Assembly (NCBI GenBank): GCA_030704615.1
Contig: CM060733.1
Location: 33,666,001-33,730,000 of the forward strand
Source of the DNA: Takakia lepidozioides
Taxonomy: Eukaryota; Streptophyta; Takakiopsida; Takakiales; Takakiaceae
Direction of reading: 5' to 3'
DNA: 64,000 bases
In this document: piece after piece, positions 11,385 to 22,069 of the stretch
Layout: each line of letters begins with the position of its first letter
Numbering within the stretch: position 1 is the first letter of the stretch
Position numbers and translations under genes: made by a program
Notes under the pieces: generated by a model
Seen by the model: only the letters and a program-made list of their open reading frames with translations
What the model was told of the DNA's origin: nothing
The model's database searches: none

Positions 11385-11989
11385 GTAATCCACCTACCAT
11401 CACAAAGTTGGTGGTGACATTGTAAATCCGCTAAGATTATTAGGCTTCATGATGGGTTAAAAACAATTCCTCTCTTACTGGAGGCTGTAAGAAAAAGCAG
11501 AATCCACTATCGAATTTCTTGTTTCCACTATGATTTGTTCTCGTGTTGAAATAGCTATTGGAATTTGGATACTTGGCAACTTGACTGGAGTGAAGGCCGT
11601 ATGGGAGTATAGTGAACCCTTCCTTAGCCTTTCATTTGCAGGCAGGCAAGCTTCCCGGGACGGATCAGAAAAAGAAGATAAAAACAATGGAGAACAAGGG
11701 GATGGTACTCCCATCCCCTATTGCAAGCCCCAGTGGTGTATGTAGGCGATTAGCCCAACGACTGCAGTTAAGCTTGAAAATACATGAGCTGTCTTCATGC
11801 ACAAGTCTTGAACTATAATTATGTATGACAATGCATCATACTTCAAATCATGTATTTCCATACATGAAGTCATATCTAAATTCATGCACATTTCTTGAAT
11901 GGTGTATGTATGACAATGCATCAAACTTATTTTCATGCATTATTAATATTTTATTTCTATGCATAAAATTCATGAGTTTTCATGAGTAT
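11385..11989. other. Unassigned sequence between hAT and LINE
   Basis: No gene is seen. From about 11780 to 11960 the words TATGACAATGCATCA and TTCATGCAC repeat two or three times with decay. Confidence 0.4.
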
Positions 11990-13679
11990 GAATCTTGAAG
12001 TCAATAATTACATCACCCAACAACCAGCTCAGGTGGTCGACTCAATGTTTGTTGACAACATTTTTTATTCTTCAAGCCCAATCACGCAACCTGGACAGAG
12101 CTGCAGAGACACTCCATATGTTCTACTCCGCTTTTGGATTCAAAGTAAACTGGAGCAAAACCTGCGCTTTGCTCGTAGGTGATCTCTCTAACTCGGACCT
12201 TGGTGCCAATCCAAACTGGGGTCACCAACAGGGGCTTAAATGGCTGAAACCAAGACAGACCACGGAGCTTTTGGGCTACACTTTTGGCATAGATCTCATT
12301 GACCAGCAGAGATTTGAGCCTATTCTCTCAACCCTCAAACACAGGATGGCTCACTGGGGGTCAAAGCATCTTACCATCATAGGTAGAGCCCTCACCGCTA
12401 ACCAAATTCTCTCGGCTGGAATTCGGTTCTATGCAAGCTCATGGAGGCTGAACAAGCAACAGATTGGACAAATTAAAAAGTTGCTCAGGAACTATGTCTG
12501 GGGGGCTGAATCGTCATCGCAGCAAAGAAGGCCCCAAGTTTCTTGGAACCAAATATGTCTTCCTAAAAAGCAGGGGGGGCTGGGGGTGCTTGATCCAGAA
12601 ACCCAAGTAACAGCCCTTTTGGGAAAATGGATTCCGCGCTTCATGGGTCCTGAAGGTGGCCGGTGGAAGTTCCTCGTGGCTGACAGCATTTTACTAGCTT
12701 CCCCGCTAAAGAATGCATCATGGTCCCCTTCCTTTCGTTGGATTGTCAATGGCTTCAAACATAAAAAACCTCAATCCCCTATGTGGAGTGCCATCTGGTA
12801 TGCATGGGGTAAACTCAGGGCCTTTCTTACAAAAGCCCAACCCTCCACCTACTATGAAACCCTCAGATAATACCTTTTCCTCAATACGAATGGTCCTAAG
12901 CCCTGAGCAACGAAAGGATTCCAGTAGATGGTCATTTTGGAACAGCCTCGGGATTTTGCAGGTAGGGAATCTCTGGCAAAACGGAGGCCTGGCATCAATC
13001 AATACTGTTGCACTGAAAGTAGGGACAGCAAGGGCTAATAGATCTTACACTAAGCTTACTCAAATGATAGACCAACAATGGCTGGGGTGCTTGCAAAGAG
13101 GGCCACAAAACTCATCAACACATTACTGGGCCCTTATTATTTTAGGCTCAGAATTATCAGTCATGTTTGTCAAAAAGACCGATGCGCACAATCATGTGGT
13201 ATATCCTTTCACCATAAACACACTCACATTGCAACTGCACCTACAATCGACACAGCCAATGCTTCTCCCTCTTACCCCATTAACCCCAATTAGAGTATGC
13301 TGTTGGTCTACCACTCCCAAAGAAATGGATCCCCAACAATTTCATTGTCTGGCTGAAAGCAAACACGTTTGTCTGGATCCTCGGAAGACCGCTAGCAGAG
13401 TTGCAGTTCGATCCTTCTGAATGGACTTGGAAATTTGATGCGCAGTCAAAACCCTTCTTCTCATACACGACAAAGAAGGGATACAAAGCTTTGTCCAACG
13501 CCGAGCCCTTAAAAACTAAATGGGAAGCTAAGTGGGATCTCTATAACTTCCGGGATGAAAACTGGGGAGTAATCTGGGCCTCAGTTTGGCGTACGTCTAG
13601 ACCAACAAAAATATCAGCGTTTGTTTGGCAAGTGGTCAACATATGCCTTCAAGTGGGGGAATGGTTGCACTTTCATTAA
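11990..13679 (+). pseudogene. LINE ORF2 3' part, 5'-truncated
   Basis: The sequence begins inside the reverse-transcriptase palm (MFVDNIFYSSS, in the position of YADD at 39600). It continues as LHMFYSAFGFKVNWSKTCAL, LKWLKPRQTTELLGYTFGI and SWNQICLPKKQGGLGVLD, the RT thumb and connection of plant non-LTR elements, and ends with FDPSEWTWKFDAQSKPFFSY and the zf-RVT-like KISAFVWQVV. A frameshift near 12860 and stops break it. It is homologous to the 3' part of the LINE at 33244-41771. No poly(A) tail is visible, so both ends appear truncated. Confidence 0.85.
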
Positions 13680-13879
13680 GCCCTCGTCTATGCTTGTTGC
13701 GCAACTGGGATCATGGAAAGTCTAGAACATTGTCTGCTACACTTAGAATTTTTTTGAAGAGACCCCCACATGCATAACCATGTAGTTTTCATGTATTTCC
13801 ATATATGTATGAGTATGCATGAAGATGGGCATCCACTGAACTTCTCAGGGACTTCAAGAAAAATTTCGAAGTAGCAAAC

Positions 13880-13968
13880 CAAAACTTCTGTTGCTCAACA
13901 AATGGAGTTCGATCCTACAACCAAGAGGCAAATCACTCGCAAATCACTGAGCTACTTTCCATAATGGA
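13880..13968 (-). mobile_element. tRNA-derived SINE head (short)
   Basis: The minus strand shows GTAGCTCAGTGATTTGCGAG (box A-like) and GTAGGATCGAACTCCATTTG (box B-like) about 35 bases later, resembling a degraded tRNA. It is too degenerate and lacks paired arms for a functional tRNA gene. Confidence 0.45.
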
Positions 13969-15011
13969 ATCTCAAATTTAATGTTACTTATACTCAAAAC
14001 TGGATTTAAGACCGCGTGGAGCCCACCAATACATGGGCGTTGTTGCGGTGACCGCGCGGATGTGAGGCGCCAGACTGGGGGGGGGGTCTGCGGGTGGGCG
14101 GTGGGCCACGTAGGCGTACTGGGCCGGATGCATTCAACTCCCGGGCATTTTCTATTCTTTTCCCTTGCCTTCTTTGGAGAGATGCGGTGGTTGCGTACAT
14201 ACCAATTGAGGAATGACGACACACTTGCATATCATGATCGGCCAGTCGCTTATTTGGTTGGATTGTCACCACTAGATGTTCAATAGGACTTGCATTCAAT
14301 GTGGATACATAAACTCGGCCAATGCTTTAACATAGTATTGTCAGGCAAAGAGACTTCAATTAGAACTGATCAATTTTACATGTTTCCCCACCAAAGAAAA
14401 ATATGATAATTAACTGATACTAGTTTTGGTACTCAAAGACAAGTGATGTCGGCTACCAAGAACCCGAGTCCGATTAGGAGGCAGCAAACAACAGCTAGAA
14501 GGCAGGAAATGGCCACTTAAATAACATACGTCATATCTTCTGTTATCAGCTGGCAGGTGGAGAAGCGAGGCTCATGGAGAAGCACGTGTAACAGTCCACA
14601 TTCAAAGCACATCAACTAATTAAGCACATCTGGTGTTATCTTGGTTTTTGCCGAAGTTAGTGGACAACATGGCTCTTTTCATAACCACCTTTCCAAGGTG
14701 TTTGGGTCGTAGATTTCTTGCCCCCTGTCCAAGAGATCCCTTTAGTTTAGATTTTTAGAGTTAGGATGCATTACAAGATTAGTCTTGACGTAATTAGAAA
14801 ATCCAGTCAGTTGAGGACAAATCTTGGTGTAATGATCAGTGCTGCCACAAACATAGCAGGATACAAATTTTCTTTCATACTTAGTACCAGTCTGATTTCT
14901 GCCCCTAAAATTGTCAATTTTACCATTTTGGTGGCCTTTGGCTCGCCATTCACCTCCTTGCTAATGAGCTTTCAAAGCAACAAGTTGTGTCGCCACACTT
15001 TTGCCATACTT
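13969..15011. other. Intergenic, downstream of the lectin gene
   Basis: A GC-rich patch with a run of G near 14080 and the word GGGCCACGTAGGCG. The part next to the lectin stop is its presumed 3' untranslated region and flank. No other gene is recognised. Confidence 0.4.
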
Positions 15012-15470
15012 TCAATTTGTCCACAAATTAATAGCATGAGAGTCAAAGTCGCAGTAAACAACCAAACCTCCTCCGTCCTTCACCTTCAGACCAGCTTCGC
15101 AGTCCATGCCAAGAGGAACACTGCTGCCAGAGGCCCATATAACGGAACTCGTTCCAGTAGGGAGGATGCCATAGATCACCAAGTTTCCATCGTACTGCAT
15201 AACGAGGATGCAGCTAGAAGCTCTCAAATAGGTACCTGTGGCCCACTGCGGTTTCATGGCACCCAAATTGTTCTCATGATACACCACCAAATTGCAGTCA
15301 CCCTGCATCACTAGCAAGTATTGAGAATTGTCACTCGTTAGAAAATCTTCTGGATTCAATTGGCTTGGAGCCATTAGGCAACCAGTTTGGCATGAGTAAT
15401 CGTCAGCAAAGACCGAATCTATAATGAATGCGAGCACTGGAAGGATTAATATAGCCATGGAGACACCCAT
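15012..15470 (-). CDS. Bulb-type (GNA-like) mannose-binding lectin, secreted
   Basis: A complete 152-residue protein. The chosen start gives a clean signal peptide (MGVSMAILILPVLAFIIDSV, cleavage likely after FA near residue 22); an upstream in-frame ATG at 15512 would add 14 residues and spoil the signal. The mature part is one B-lectin beta-prism. The mannose-binding consensus QxDxNxVxY is intact twice (QGDCNLVVY at 56-64 and QYDGNLVIY at 92-100). The third site has lost Q and N (VKDGGGLVVY, about 130-139). Cysteines at about 59 and 87 could form the conserved disulphide; C27 and C31 are extra. GNA lectins bind terminal mannose and act extracellularly or in vacuoles, often in defence. It is a single exon with no broken codons, so it is probably a live gene. 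Confidence 0.88.
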   Translation of the reverse strand: MGVSMAILILPVLAFIIDSVFADDYSCQTGCLMAPSQLNPEDFLTSDNSQYLLVMQGDCNLVVYHENNLGAMKPQWATGTYLRASSCILVMQYDGNLVIYGILPTGTSSVIWASGSSVPLGMDCEAGLKVKDGGGLVVYCDFDSHAINLWTN

Positions 15471-15598
15471 GTTGCAGCTTGTGTAGAAGAGATTCAAACC
15501 AATAACCCACAATCACTGCATTCCTAATCCCAAACTACACTACATATCTTCAAATAGTCACACAATGACAAATGGTAGAAATACACTTACTTCTAACA

Positions 15599-16365
15599 GG
15601 TGTATCCCTCCAACTATTTGTAATCTATTGCTCCATGGGGTCTCTTCAATAGAGCGCCTCTGAAGGGACACATTAATGTGGACCGCACATTAATGCATAG
15701 GAGCCTCCATGACGCCCCATGCTATGCTATGGCCGCCATAGCCGCCTCCATGCTTCACATCTGCCATCCATGCACTCTATGCTCCATATCCCCAGGATCC
15801 ATCACATGCCATCCCTGACTCATGGTTAGGTCAGTTTAATCAAGTTTGGTTTGATGCCCTAATTATCATAACAAGTAGGATAAATCTTCAACCCTCGTTT
15901 GTCTTCTTCACTAGCTTGTTTTTTTAACCTCTTCAATAGAGGCTTCAACATCACTGTTATTCGTCCTCCATAGTTTCGATTGAAATGTGGATCTAAAGTA
16001 AGATGGAGGAGCCAACTATGCAAGTTCAAAACCTTGTGAAAAGTCCATTTGATATCAATGACCTTTCATGGCTACGAGGTTGCACAAATTGACGTGACAT
16101 GACGTAAATATTCCAAAATATTTGAAGAATAATGATGCAAAATGACTCTAGGAAGTGGAGTCATGATATAACTTACGACGCGACGCCAACGTGTTTAGTC
16201 CCTAAAGAGTCATTTTGTGCAACCTTGCATGGTTGACACAAGTCATTGTATATAGACAAAGATATGAAGGCAAGAGAGAAGTGGCATGGATCCATTTGAC
16301 TAGGGTTGATGATTTTTTACAAGCAGATATCAACAATGAATTTGCACCCACAACATGTGAGATCT
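15599..16365 (+). repeat. Long inverted repeat, left arm
   Basis: This arm matches the complement of about 20330-20975. Shared landmarks, outside to inside, are TTTGTAATCTATTGCTCCAT, CACATTAATG(C/T)..., CTCCATGACGCCCCATG, the GGATCC region, and a short open frame starting MEE(P/S)(T/A)MQVQ. It carries a MITE of about 145 bases (16074-16222) that the right arm lacks. Long arms with no transposase suggest a non-autonomous element with long terminal repeats, or an inverted segmental duplication. Confidence 0.8.
16074..16222. mobile_element. Small MITE with 15-base inverted ends
   Basis: It begins AGGTTGCACAAATTGAC and ends with the complement of AGGTTGCACAAAATGAC. The other arm of the long inverted repeat lacks it and reads CATGGCTGCCACAAGTC straight through, which proves insertion. 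Flanks CATGGCTAC and CATGGTTGA look like a degraded target duplication of nine bases, as made by Mutator-like elements. Confidence 0.75.
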
Positions 16366-17694
16366 GATTCATAAAAAATGTGTTATGTTCGATTGAATTA
16401 AAGCTCGATCAAAGCCTCTACTTGACGGTCATCTTGGCATCAAATGGTTGAGTACCTACTACACTACCAGTTGCTTTGATCTTTGCCACGTGGTCCATTC
16501 ACAAACCCTCACTAGTTTCATTAACATAAATTAAACGACATACAAGTAGAATGTACGTTCCTTTTATTAATGCTTATGTTGTAGTTGATGATACAACCGA
16601 ACCATTGTAAATTCATACAATATAACATTTACGTTGATATACACGTATCTTAGCCAACAAATGATGTTTGGCCATGTGATCCACTACCATAGCCTCAGAT
16701 CTTTCAATATGAATAAAATAAACGAGACACAGATAGAATGTATGTTATTTTCAGTAATAGATTATAGTGGTAAACACAATCGGGAGGTTGTAAATGCATA
16801 TACTACAACATCCACATTGATAAACATATGCCCGAGTCCTTCCAAAGAGATATATGATGAAAAGTTGTACACAACTCATCTCTAAATCCCAAATCAATCA
16901 CTGAACATCAAAAGCTGGATCCACTTTTAGGACCTCTTCCCTCCAAGCTATGGCTGCCACAACCTAAATCATCAAGATCCTTAGTTGGTTCGTCATTCAC
17001 CGTGGAAAAGCTCAAACCAATTTCCTCTTTGTCATTCAATTTAGATACATCAACAGAGATGTATTATGAAACTTCTTGACTTGTAGTACACGACCGGCCA
17101 ACAAATCAGTCTAATTGAACATCAAACAATGGATCCATTTTTTAGGAACTCTCACCTCTAAGCTATAGCATGCAGACATGTCACGCCCTAGATGATCAAG
17201 CTTTTTGAATTGCTCGTCATTCCCCATGGGAGGGTTCAAATCCTGATCAATATAAGAAGTCGTCACATTATAACATTCCTTGAGCCATAATGTTACTTAA
17301 AGACACATTGCACTAGTCAACCTAACTAAACCTCGTGAACAAAAATAAATTAGTATCCATTTGTATAAGATAGTGAAGTAGAGAACAGATTTGGAGCGAG
17401 GAAGATAACATGTAAGGAAGAAAACCTCTGAAACTATTTAAGACAAAAAACCAACGGAGCTGAAAATCAGAACCCCATATTTATTGCAAACTATACATAC
17501 ACCAAACCAACTGATATAGATAACTAATCCAGATGGATTAATGTATGTATCATCTAGACACAAAATGACAGATAAACAACTATTTTGGTTTCAACCACCA
17601 TCCAAACAGTAAGTATTAAAATATACCATTAAAACCCTAGTTCACAGTGATATATATATATTCATTCGTTGCCGAAGCAAGCGTAACTTATGTG

Positions 17695-17835
17695 TCACTT
17701 GACCCCATAGGGCTACTGCCTTCCGGTGGGAAGATGGACACCATAATGACTTCCAACAGGTGGATTGAACCCACAACCACTAGTGAGAGTATGTGCCCTT
17801 ACCATTGGGCTACATGTTGGTTATCAGAAACCACC
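17695..17835 (-). mobile_element. tRNA-derived SINE head
   Basis: The minus strand reads TGTAGCCCAATGGTAAGGGC (box A) and, about 30 bases on, GTGGGTTCAATCCACCTG (box B with a paired T-arm, GTGG/CCAC). This is the best tRNA-like head in the window, but no closed acceptor stem is seen. Part of it (CCACCATTGG(G)ACTAC) is repeated just upstream at about 17830. Confidence 0.55.
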
Positions 17836-18639
17836 ATTGGACTACGTGTAGTAGCAGAAATCACTATTTTGGTTCAAGTGCAAGACCAATATTAAGGTTG
17901 TTAGAATTTAGAAACTGAAATCATTAATGAAAACATAATTTTGGTTTCAGATGCAATCATAAAAATGTCACAAATATTATGGTGAGGCTGAAAGTGTGCA
18001 AAGAAAATACTGTATTGATTACAACTAGAACCCTAATAATGCTACAAATATTATGATTGGTATTTATATACTTAAATGCATACGAATCAAAATACTATTT
18101 TTGTTTCACCCTAACCCTAGGTATGAGACTAAATATTATCAAAATTCGAATCATAAAAGTAAATTGCAATTTGGTTTGTCACCCTATCATGCAAAAACAA
18201 AACTCATTAGAAGAAACTATTATTTGGAGTTCAAAGAGAACCCTAACAATGACAACTATTAGGGTTGTGATATTGAGACTGAAACAATACGTTTCAATTC
18301 GAACCTTAACAATGTCACAAACATTATGGTTGATATTTAGAAACTGAAATTAACAGAATGATGCAAGGCAACAATTTTCAATGCAGCTCTAATAATGACA
18401 CTCAAATTATTTTGGTTTCAATTGCAACCCTAACACTGTCATACATAAAAGCTTCTCATTGTTTAATATTAGCGACTTCAATGCGGGCACGTGCGGGACC
18501 CGCATGTGGGAGAGGGGTCGCGAGGGGTGGGGCACTCCCTACCGGTCGGGCTCAGTCTGGTCAGCTGAGCCTACGAGGGCAAGCCGGTCTATTGGGGCCC
18601 ACAACACATATAAAACATTAATTTTTTGGAGGTATTGCA

Positions 18640-18775
18640 GAAAGCAGCGGGTAGTGTGGTGGTAAAGAGCAATCTATAATAAGCATGCGGTTTGGTATTC
18701 AAAGCCTACTAGGTGATATTGTGGTAGTAATGTGTGTTAATAATAAATATATATTTTGTCTGAGGAGGGTCTGCC
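18640..18775 (+). mobile_element. tRNA-derived SINE head
   Basis: The plus strand has GGTAGTGTGGTGGTAAAGAG (box A-like) followed by GGTATTCAAAGCC (box B-like), then a body running into AT-rich sequence at 18740. Its head differs from the other SINEs here, so it is probably a separate family. Confidence 0.45.
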
Positions 18776-18814
18776 AGTCCGGTTGAAGGTTGGAGTCAGT
18801 GTGCTTGCCAGTTG

Positions 18815-18965
18815 GAGTCCACTCGAAGGTCTCCAGTCCGCTCGCCAATCGCCAATCGACTAGCCAGTCTGCTCGCCAATCGCTACTCCGCTGGCCGGTC
18901 TGCTCGCCAATCGCCAGTCTGTTGGCCAGTCCACTCGCAAGTTGCCAGTCTGCTCGCCAGAACAT
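18815..18965. repeat. Minisatellite of CTCGCCAATCGCC type
   Basis: Repeated 14-28 base blocks of CCAGTCTGCTCGCCAATCGC with small changes (GCTCGCCAATCG, GCTGGCCGGTCTG, CTCGCAAGTTGCC). Open frames across it are artefacts of the repeat. Confidence 0.75.
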
Positions 18966-20329
18966 CATCCATATCATATTAAAATGTTATATTTTCCATG
19001 TCATAAATTTAAATTGAATATCCATGTTATATATATATGTGTCTCTCATTTTTTAATATTAACATCTTCAATGCACTTATGGGCCCCGCCAGTACGGCCC
19101 ATGGGGTGAGCGAATAAACCCATTGCCTATTCACCGGGTCCAGATTCTGAATTTTTTCTAAGTCCTGGTTCTTTCATACCCTCCAAGAGACCGACTCCTC
19201 TCAACATATCTGATGTGACAAGTTTTTGGTCAATTTGTGCGTTGATTCAAGTATGTTGTTTATTTATATACCATGATAAAGAACGCGTCTGATACAACAG
19301 ATGTGTCATGCCGGCGATTTTGGCTGGGACATATATATAACGTATTTTCCTATTATTTAGCTTGTCATTAAACGACCAATGTCTAATAAGGTTCATATTC
19401 TCAATGTGCCATGAAACCAAATTTTAATTTTCAGATTCTCCAAAATTGAATGCAATGGGAAATCAAAGGCTCTATTTCAGAATATAATATTGAATATCAT
19501 TAGCAATCCAATCTACTAAGATAAGATTCGACAATCAAACCCGAAATATAACTTTTGTAGCTTCAATATGCTATGAAACCAAAACTTAACTTTCAAATCC
19601 TAATTTGGGTTGCTATGAACGAAACATTCTGTTTCAAATCAAATACTAAATGTAGTACAAAACCCTACATTTAGTGCTCAGATCTTAAGAACTAAATACG
19701 CTACAAAATCAAGCTATTTGTTTCAAATCCTCCCCAAAGTTCTATCTGTGGTTTAGGGTTTGAAAAACACAAATTTAAAATTTCAATCCTACAGATAAGG
19801 AGATGTGGGATGTTTCCCTCATTCTTATTGTACAAATTATTTAGACGATCAGTTCATGGAATCACAACAACATTGCCATAAACTTTAGGGTTTATGAAAG
19901 TAACGACTCCGAACCAATATTGTTGTGATTTAATATTTTATGGTTATCTTCAATTTAGTAACATATCTTTAGGAAAAGGTGTTCAAATGTCACAATATTT
20001 GGAAAACCTTGAAAGTAGACAAACAACATGTTTCAGTTGTCGTCCACATATGATGAAGGTTGGGAAAGAATAAAAGAAAGAAAGAAGAACATAGTTTTCA
20101 CTCAGCTTAATGGAAAGAGAAATGTGATTTTTTAGTAACTCCTTGGATGTATCAATTCCAATGGTTTTAACACTCCTTAGGTAAGAATCTGTAGCAGCTT
20201 CTTCTTTGTATTACAAACACCTATCTATGGCACCCATCTCTCTATGGCGGTTGTCGTTACAACACCAAAATCTAAAAATAACTTTTTGATTTTAGTGATT
20301 AGGGCAAACTAAACTAAACCAAACTGAAC

Positions 20330-20975
20330 TAGCCATGAATGTTTGTGGGTGCAAAATCATTGTTGCTCTCTGCTTGTAAAAATTCATAAACCCTAGACAG
20401 ATGAATCCAGGCTATTTCTCTCTTGCATTCATATCCTTGTTTACATACAATGACTTGTGGCAGCCATAGAAGGTCATTTGCATCAAATGGAATTTTCACA
20501 GGTTTTTGAACTTGCATGGCTGACTCCTCCATCTTACTTTAGATCCACATTTCAATTGAAACTATGGATCATGAGGAAAAAAAAGTGATGTTGAAGCTTC
20601 TACTAAAGAGGTTAAGAAAACAAACTGGAGAGGAAGACAAACCAGGGTTGAAAACTAATCATATTTGTTATGCTAATTAGGGCATCAAACCAAGTCCAGT
20701 TCCCTAAACTAACCATGAGTCATAGAGGGCATATGATGGATCATGGATCCTGGAGATATGAAGCATAGAGCGCATGGATGGCAGATGAAGAGCATGGATG
20801 TGGGTTGGCTATAACATGGCATGGGGCGTCATGGAGGCTCCCTTGCATTAATGTGGGATTACATGAACGTGCATTTAATGTGGGTCCACTTTAATGTGTC
20901 CCCTTAGAGGCGGTCTATAGAGGAGACCACATGGAGCAATAGATTACAAATAACTTGAGGTGGAGTACACGTATC
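20330..20975 (-). repeat. Long inverted repeat, right arm
   Basis: Complement of the left arm at 15599-16365, without the small MITE. The shared frame is open here for 67 codons (20532 to 20329), with stretches such as QKPVKIPFDANDLLWLPQVI and REIAWIHLSRVYEFLQA, but it has no recognised domain. In the left arm the same frame is broken by the MITE. It may be a captured host exon. Confidence 0.8.
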
Positions 20976-21700
20976 CCATGCGTTTGTTGTGTTGTTTACA
21001 CAGAGCGCATTTGTTTTATGGTGAATTTATTCAGTATCTTCCAAAGTTTTGATAATTGTCCAATTATTCCATTCTGATATGATTTGTTTTAACCCCTAAA
21101 CGCCCGTGCGGCGGGGGGTCTCTTGACTTTTGCTTGGCTAATAAAAACCCTATAACTTGAGAAAAACTTGTCATTTTGATAATGGAACTAGACAATACCC
21201 AACCACCTACCCCCTACACACCCTATCCAAATTTGGGGCCAATCAGAGAAGACCTGCAAAAACCCCACTTGCGGCCCTATTTTTGGCATTGTTCACAAAT
21301 AAACTGAAAAATTGACAGGTTTTTGTAGATTGTGGATGTTGGGTTGAAATCTATTGGGCCTACTGGAGGCAACTTAAAATTTAACATATCTGCAACATTT
21401 TTGTTACAACAAGCCCAAAATCTTAGAATTTGGAAGAAATTACGCCACTTGGCACTTGGTCAAAGGGCCATTGTAAACGTAACAGCTCATTGGCTCCCTG
21501 AATCTAGCCAATCGCCTCATGTTAGTACCATCATCGGGTATTCTTCCTTATGTTTACAAGGTTCTTGGGAGAGTCAGCTTGGTCTTAGCAGGCCGTATTT
21601 CAATCTCTGCCTGCTTAGTTGCACCGTGGTGGTTCTCACAGATCAATCCGACATTACCTGACTACAGACACAAGTAGCACACACAAGAGGTCCTTTTGTA
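20976..21700. other. Spacer; one end of a TTAA-type element at 21089
   Basis: TTAA followed by CCCCTAAACG at 21089-21102 matches the left terminus of the MITE at 30271-30912, but no matching right end was found nearby. The open stretch 21332-21661 has no recognisable domain and is not annotated as a gene. Confidence 0.4.
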
Positions 21701-21703
21701 TAG

Positions 21704-21895
21704 GGTAAGGCCCGAGGACGGGGGCCTTACCTTGCGTAAAGAAATAAGCAAATTACTTATGAACAGACAGTTTGGATTAATTTTCATCTACGGCCACGAT
21801 TAAGGAGGACCCTTACGGGGCGTAAGGTGCCTTGACAAGAGGAACTGTAAGCGTAAGTTCGAGAGGACATGGCACCTTACGCCCCGTAAGGTACC
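21704..21895. repeat. Two hairpins sharing the GTAAGG motif
   Basis: GGTAAGGCCC ... GGGCCTTACC forms a 10-base-pair stem at about 21704-21732. A second, much longer hairpin pairs 21804-21831 with 21871-21899 (GTGCCTTACGCCCCGTAAG family), a stem of nearly 30 pairs around a loop of about 40 bases. The arms contain internal palindromes (CTTACGGGGCGTAAG). It looks like a small foldback MITE, or the ends of one, just upstream of the OSB-like pseudogene. Confidence 0.65.
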
Positions 21896-22069
21896 CTCCT
21901 CAAACAGTAAGGAAATTTGAGCTAGTTCTTTACAGGTTGATGGTCAGTAAAATCCTCCATGGATCATGACACAAGGTCAAAGACTATGTGGAGAGGACAC
22001 CTTCTTCTTCGACCTGTTTCAGCCTGCTTTGCCTTCTCATCAGACTCGGCCCTGACAAGTTACTGCCAA

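Larger units (their letters stand above)
16366..20329. repeat. Interior of the long inverted-repeat element: decayed tandem repeats
   Basis: No transposase or other gene is visible. At about 16460-16890 a block of about 190 bases (ATAAA(T/A)TAAACGA(C/G)A(T/C)AC... GTAGAATGTA) is tandemly duplicated, and GAACATCAAA...TGGATCCA...AAGCTAT repeats at 16900 and 17110. From about 17860 to 18450 a unit of about 100-120 bases with CCCTAACAATGTCACAAA and TTTAGAAACTGAAAT is repeated several times. 19380-19800 repeats ATGAAACCAAA...TTTTCA. TCTCATT(G/T)TTTAATATTA recurs at 18452 and 19044 before GC-rich patches. Two SINE heads and a minisatellite inside it are listed separately. Confidence 0.6.

Noticed and set aside
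17695-17835. Functional tRNA gene on the minus strand
   Set aside because: Box A, box B and a T-arm are present, but no acceptor stem or clear anticodon arm; read as a SINE head.
18699-19017. Open frames across the CTCGCCAATCG minisatellite
   Set aside because: Both strands are open because of the repeat period; composition artefact.
21332-21661. Possible N-terminal exon of the OSB-like gene
   Set aside because: 109 open codons with no OB-fold character and no splice link to the PDF modules.
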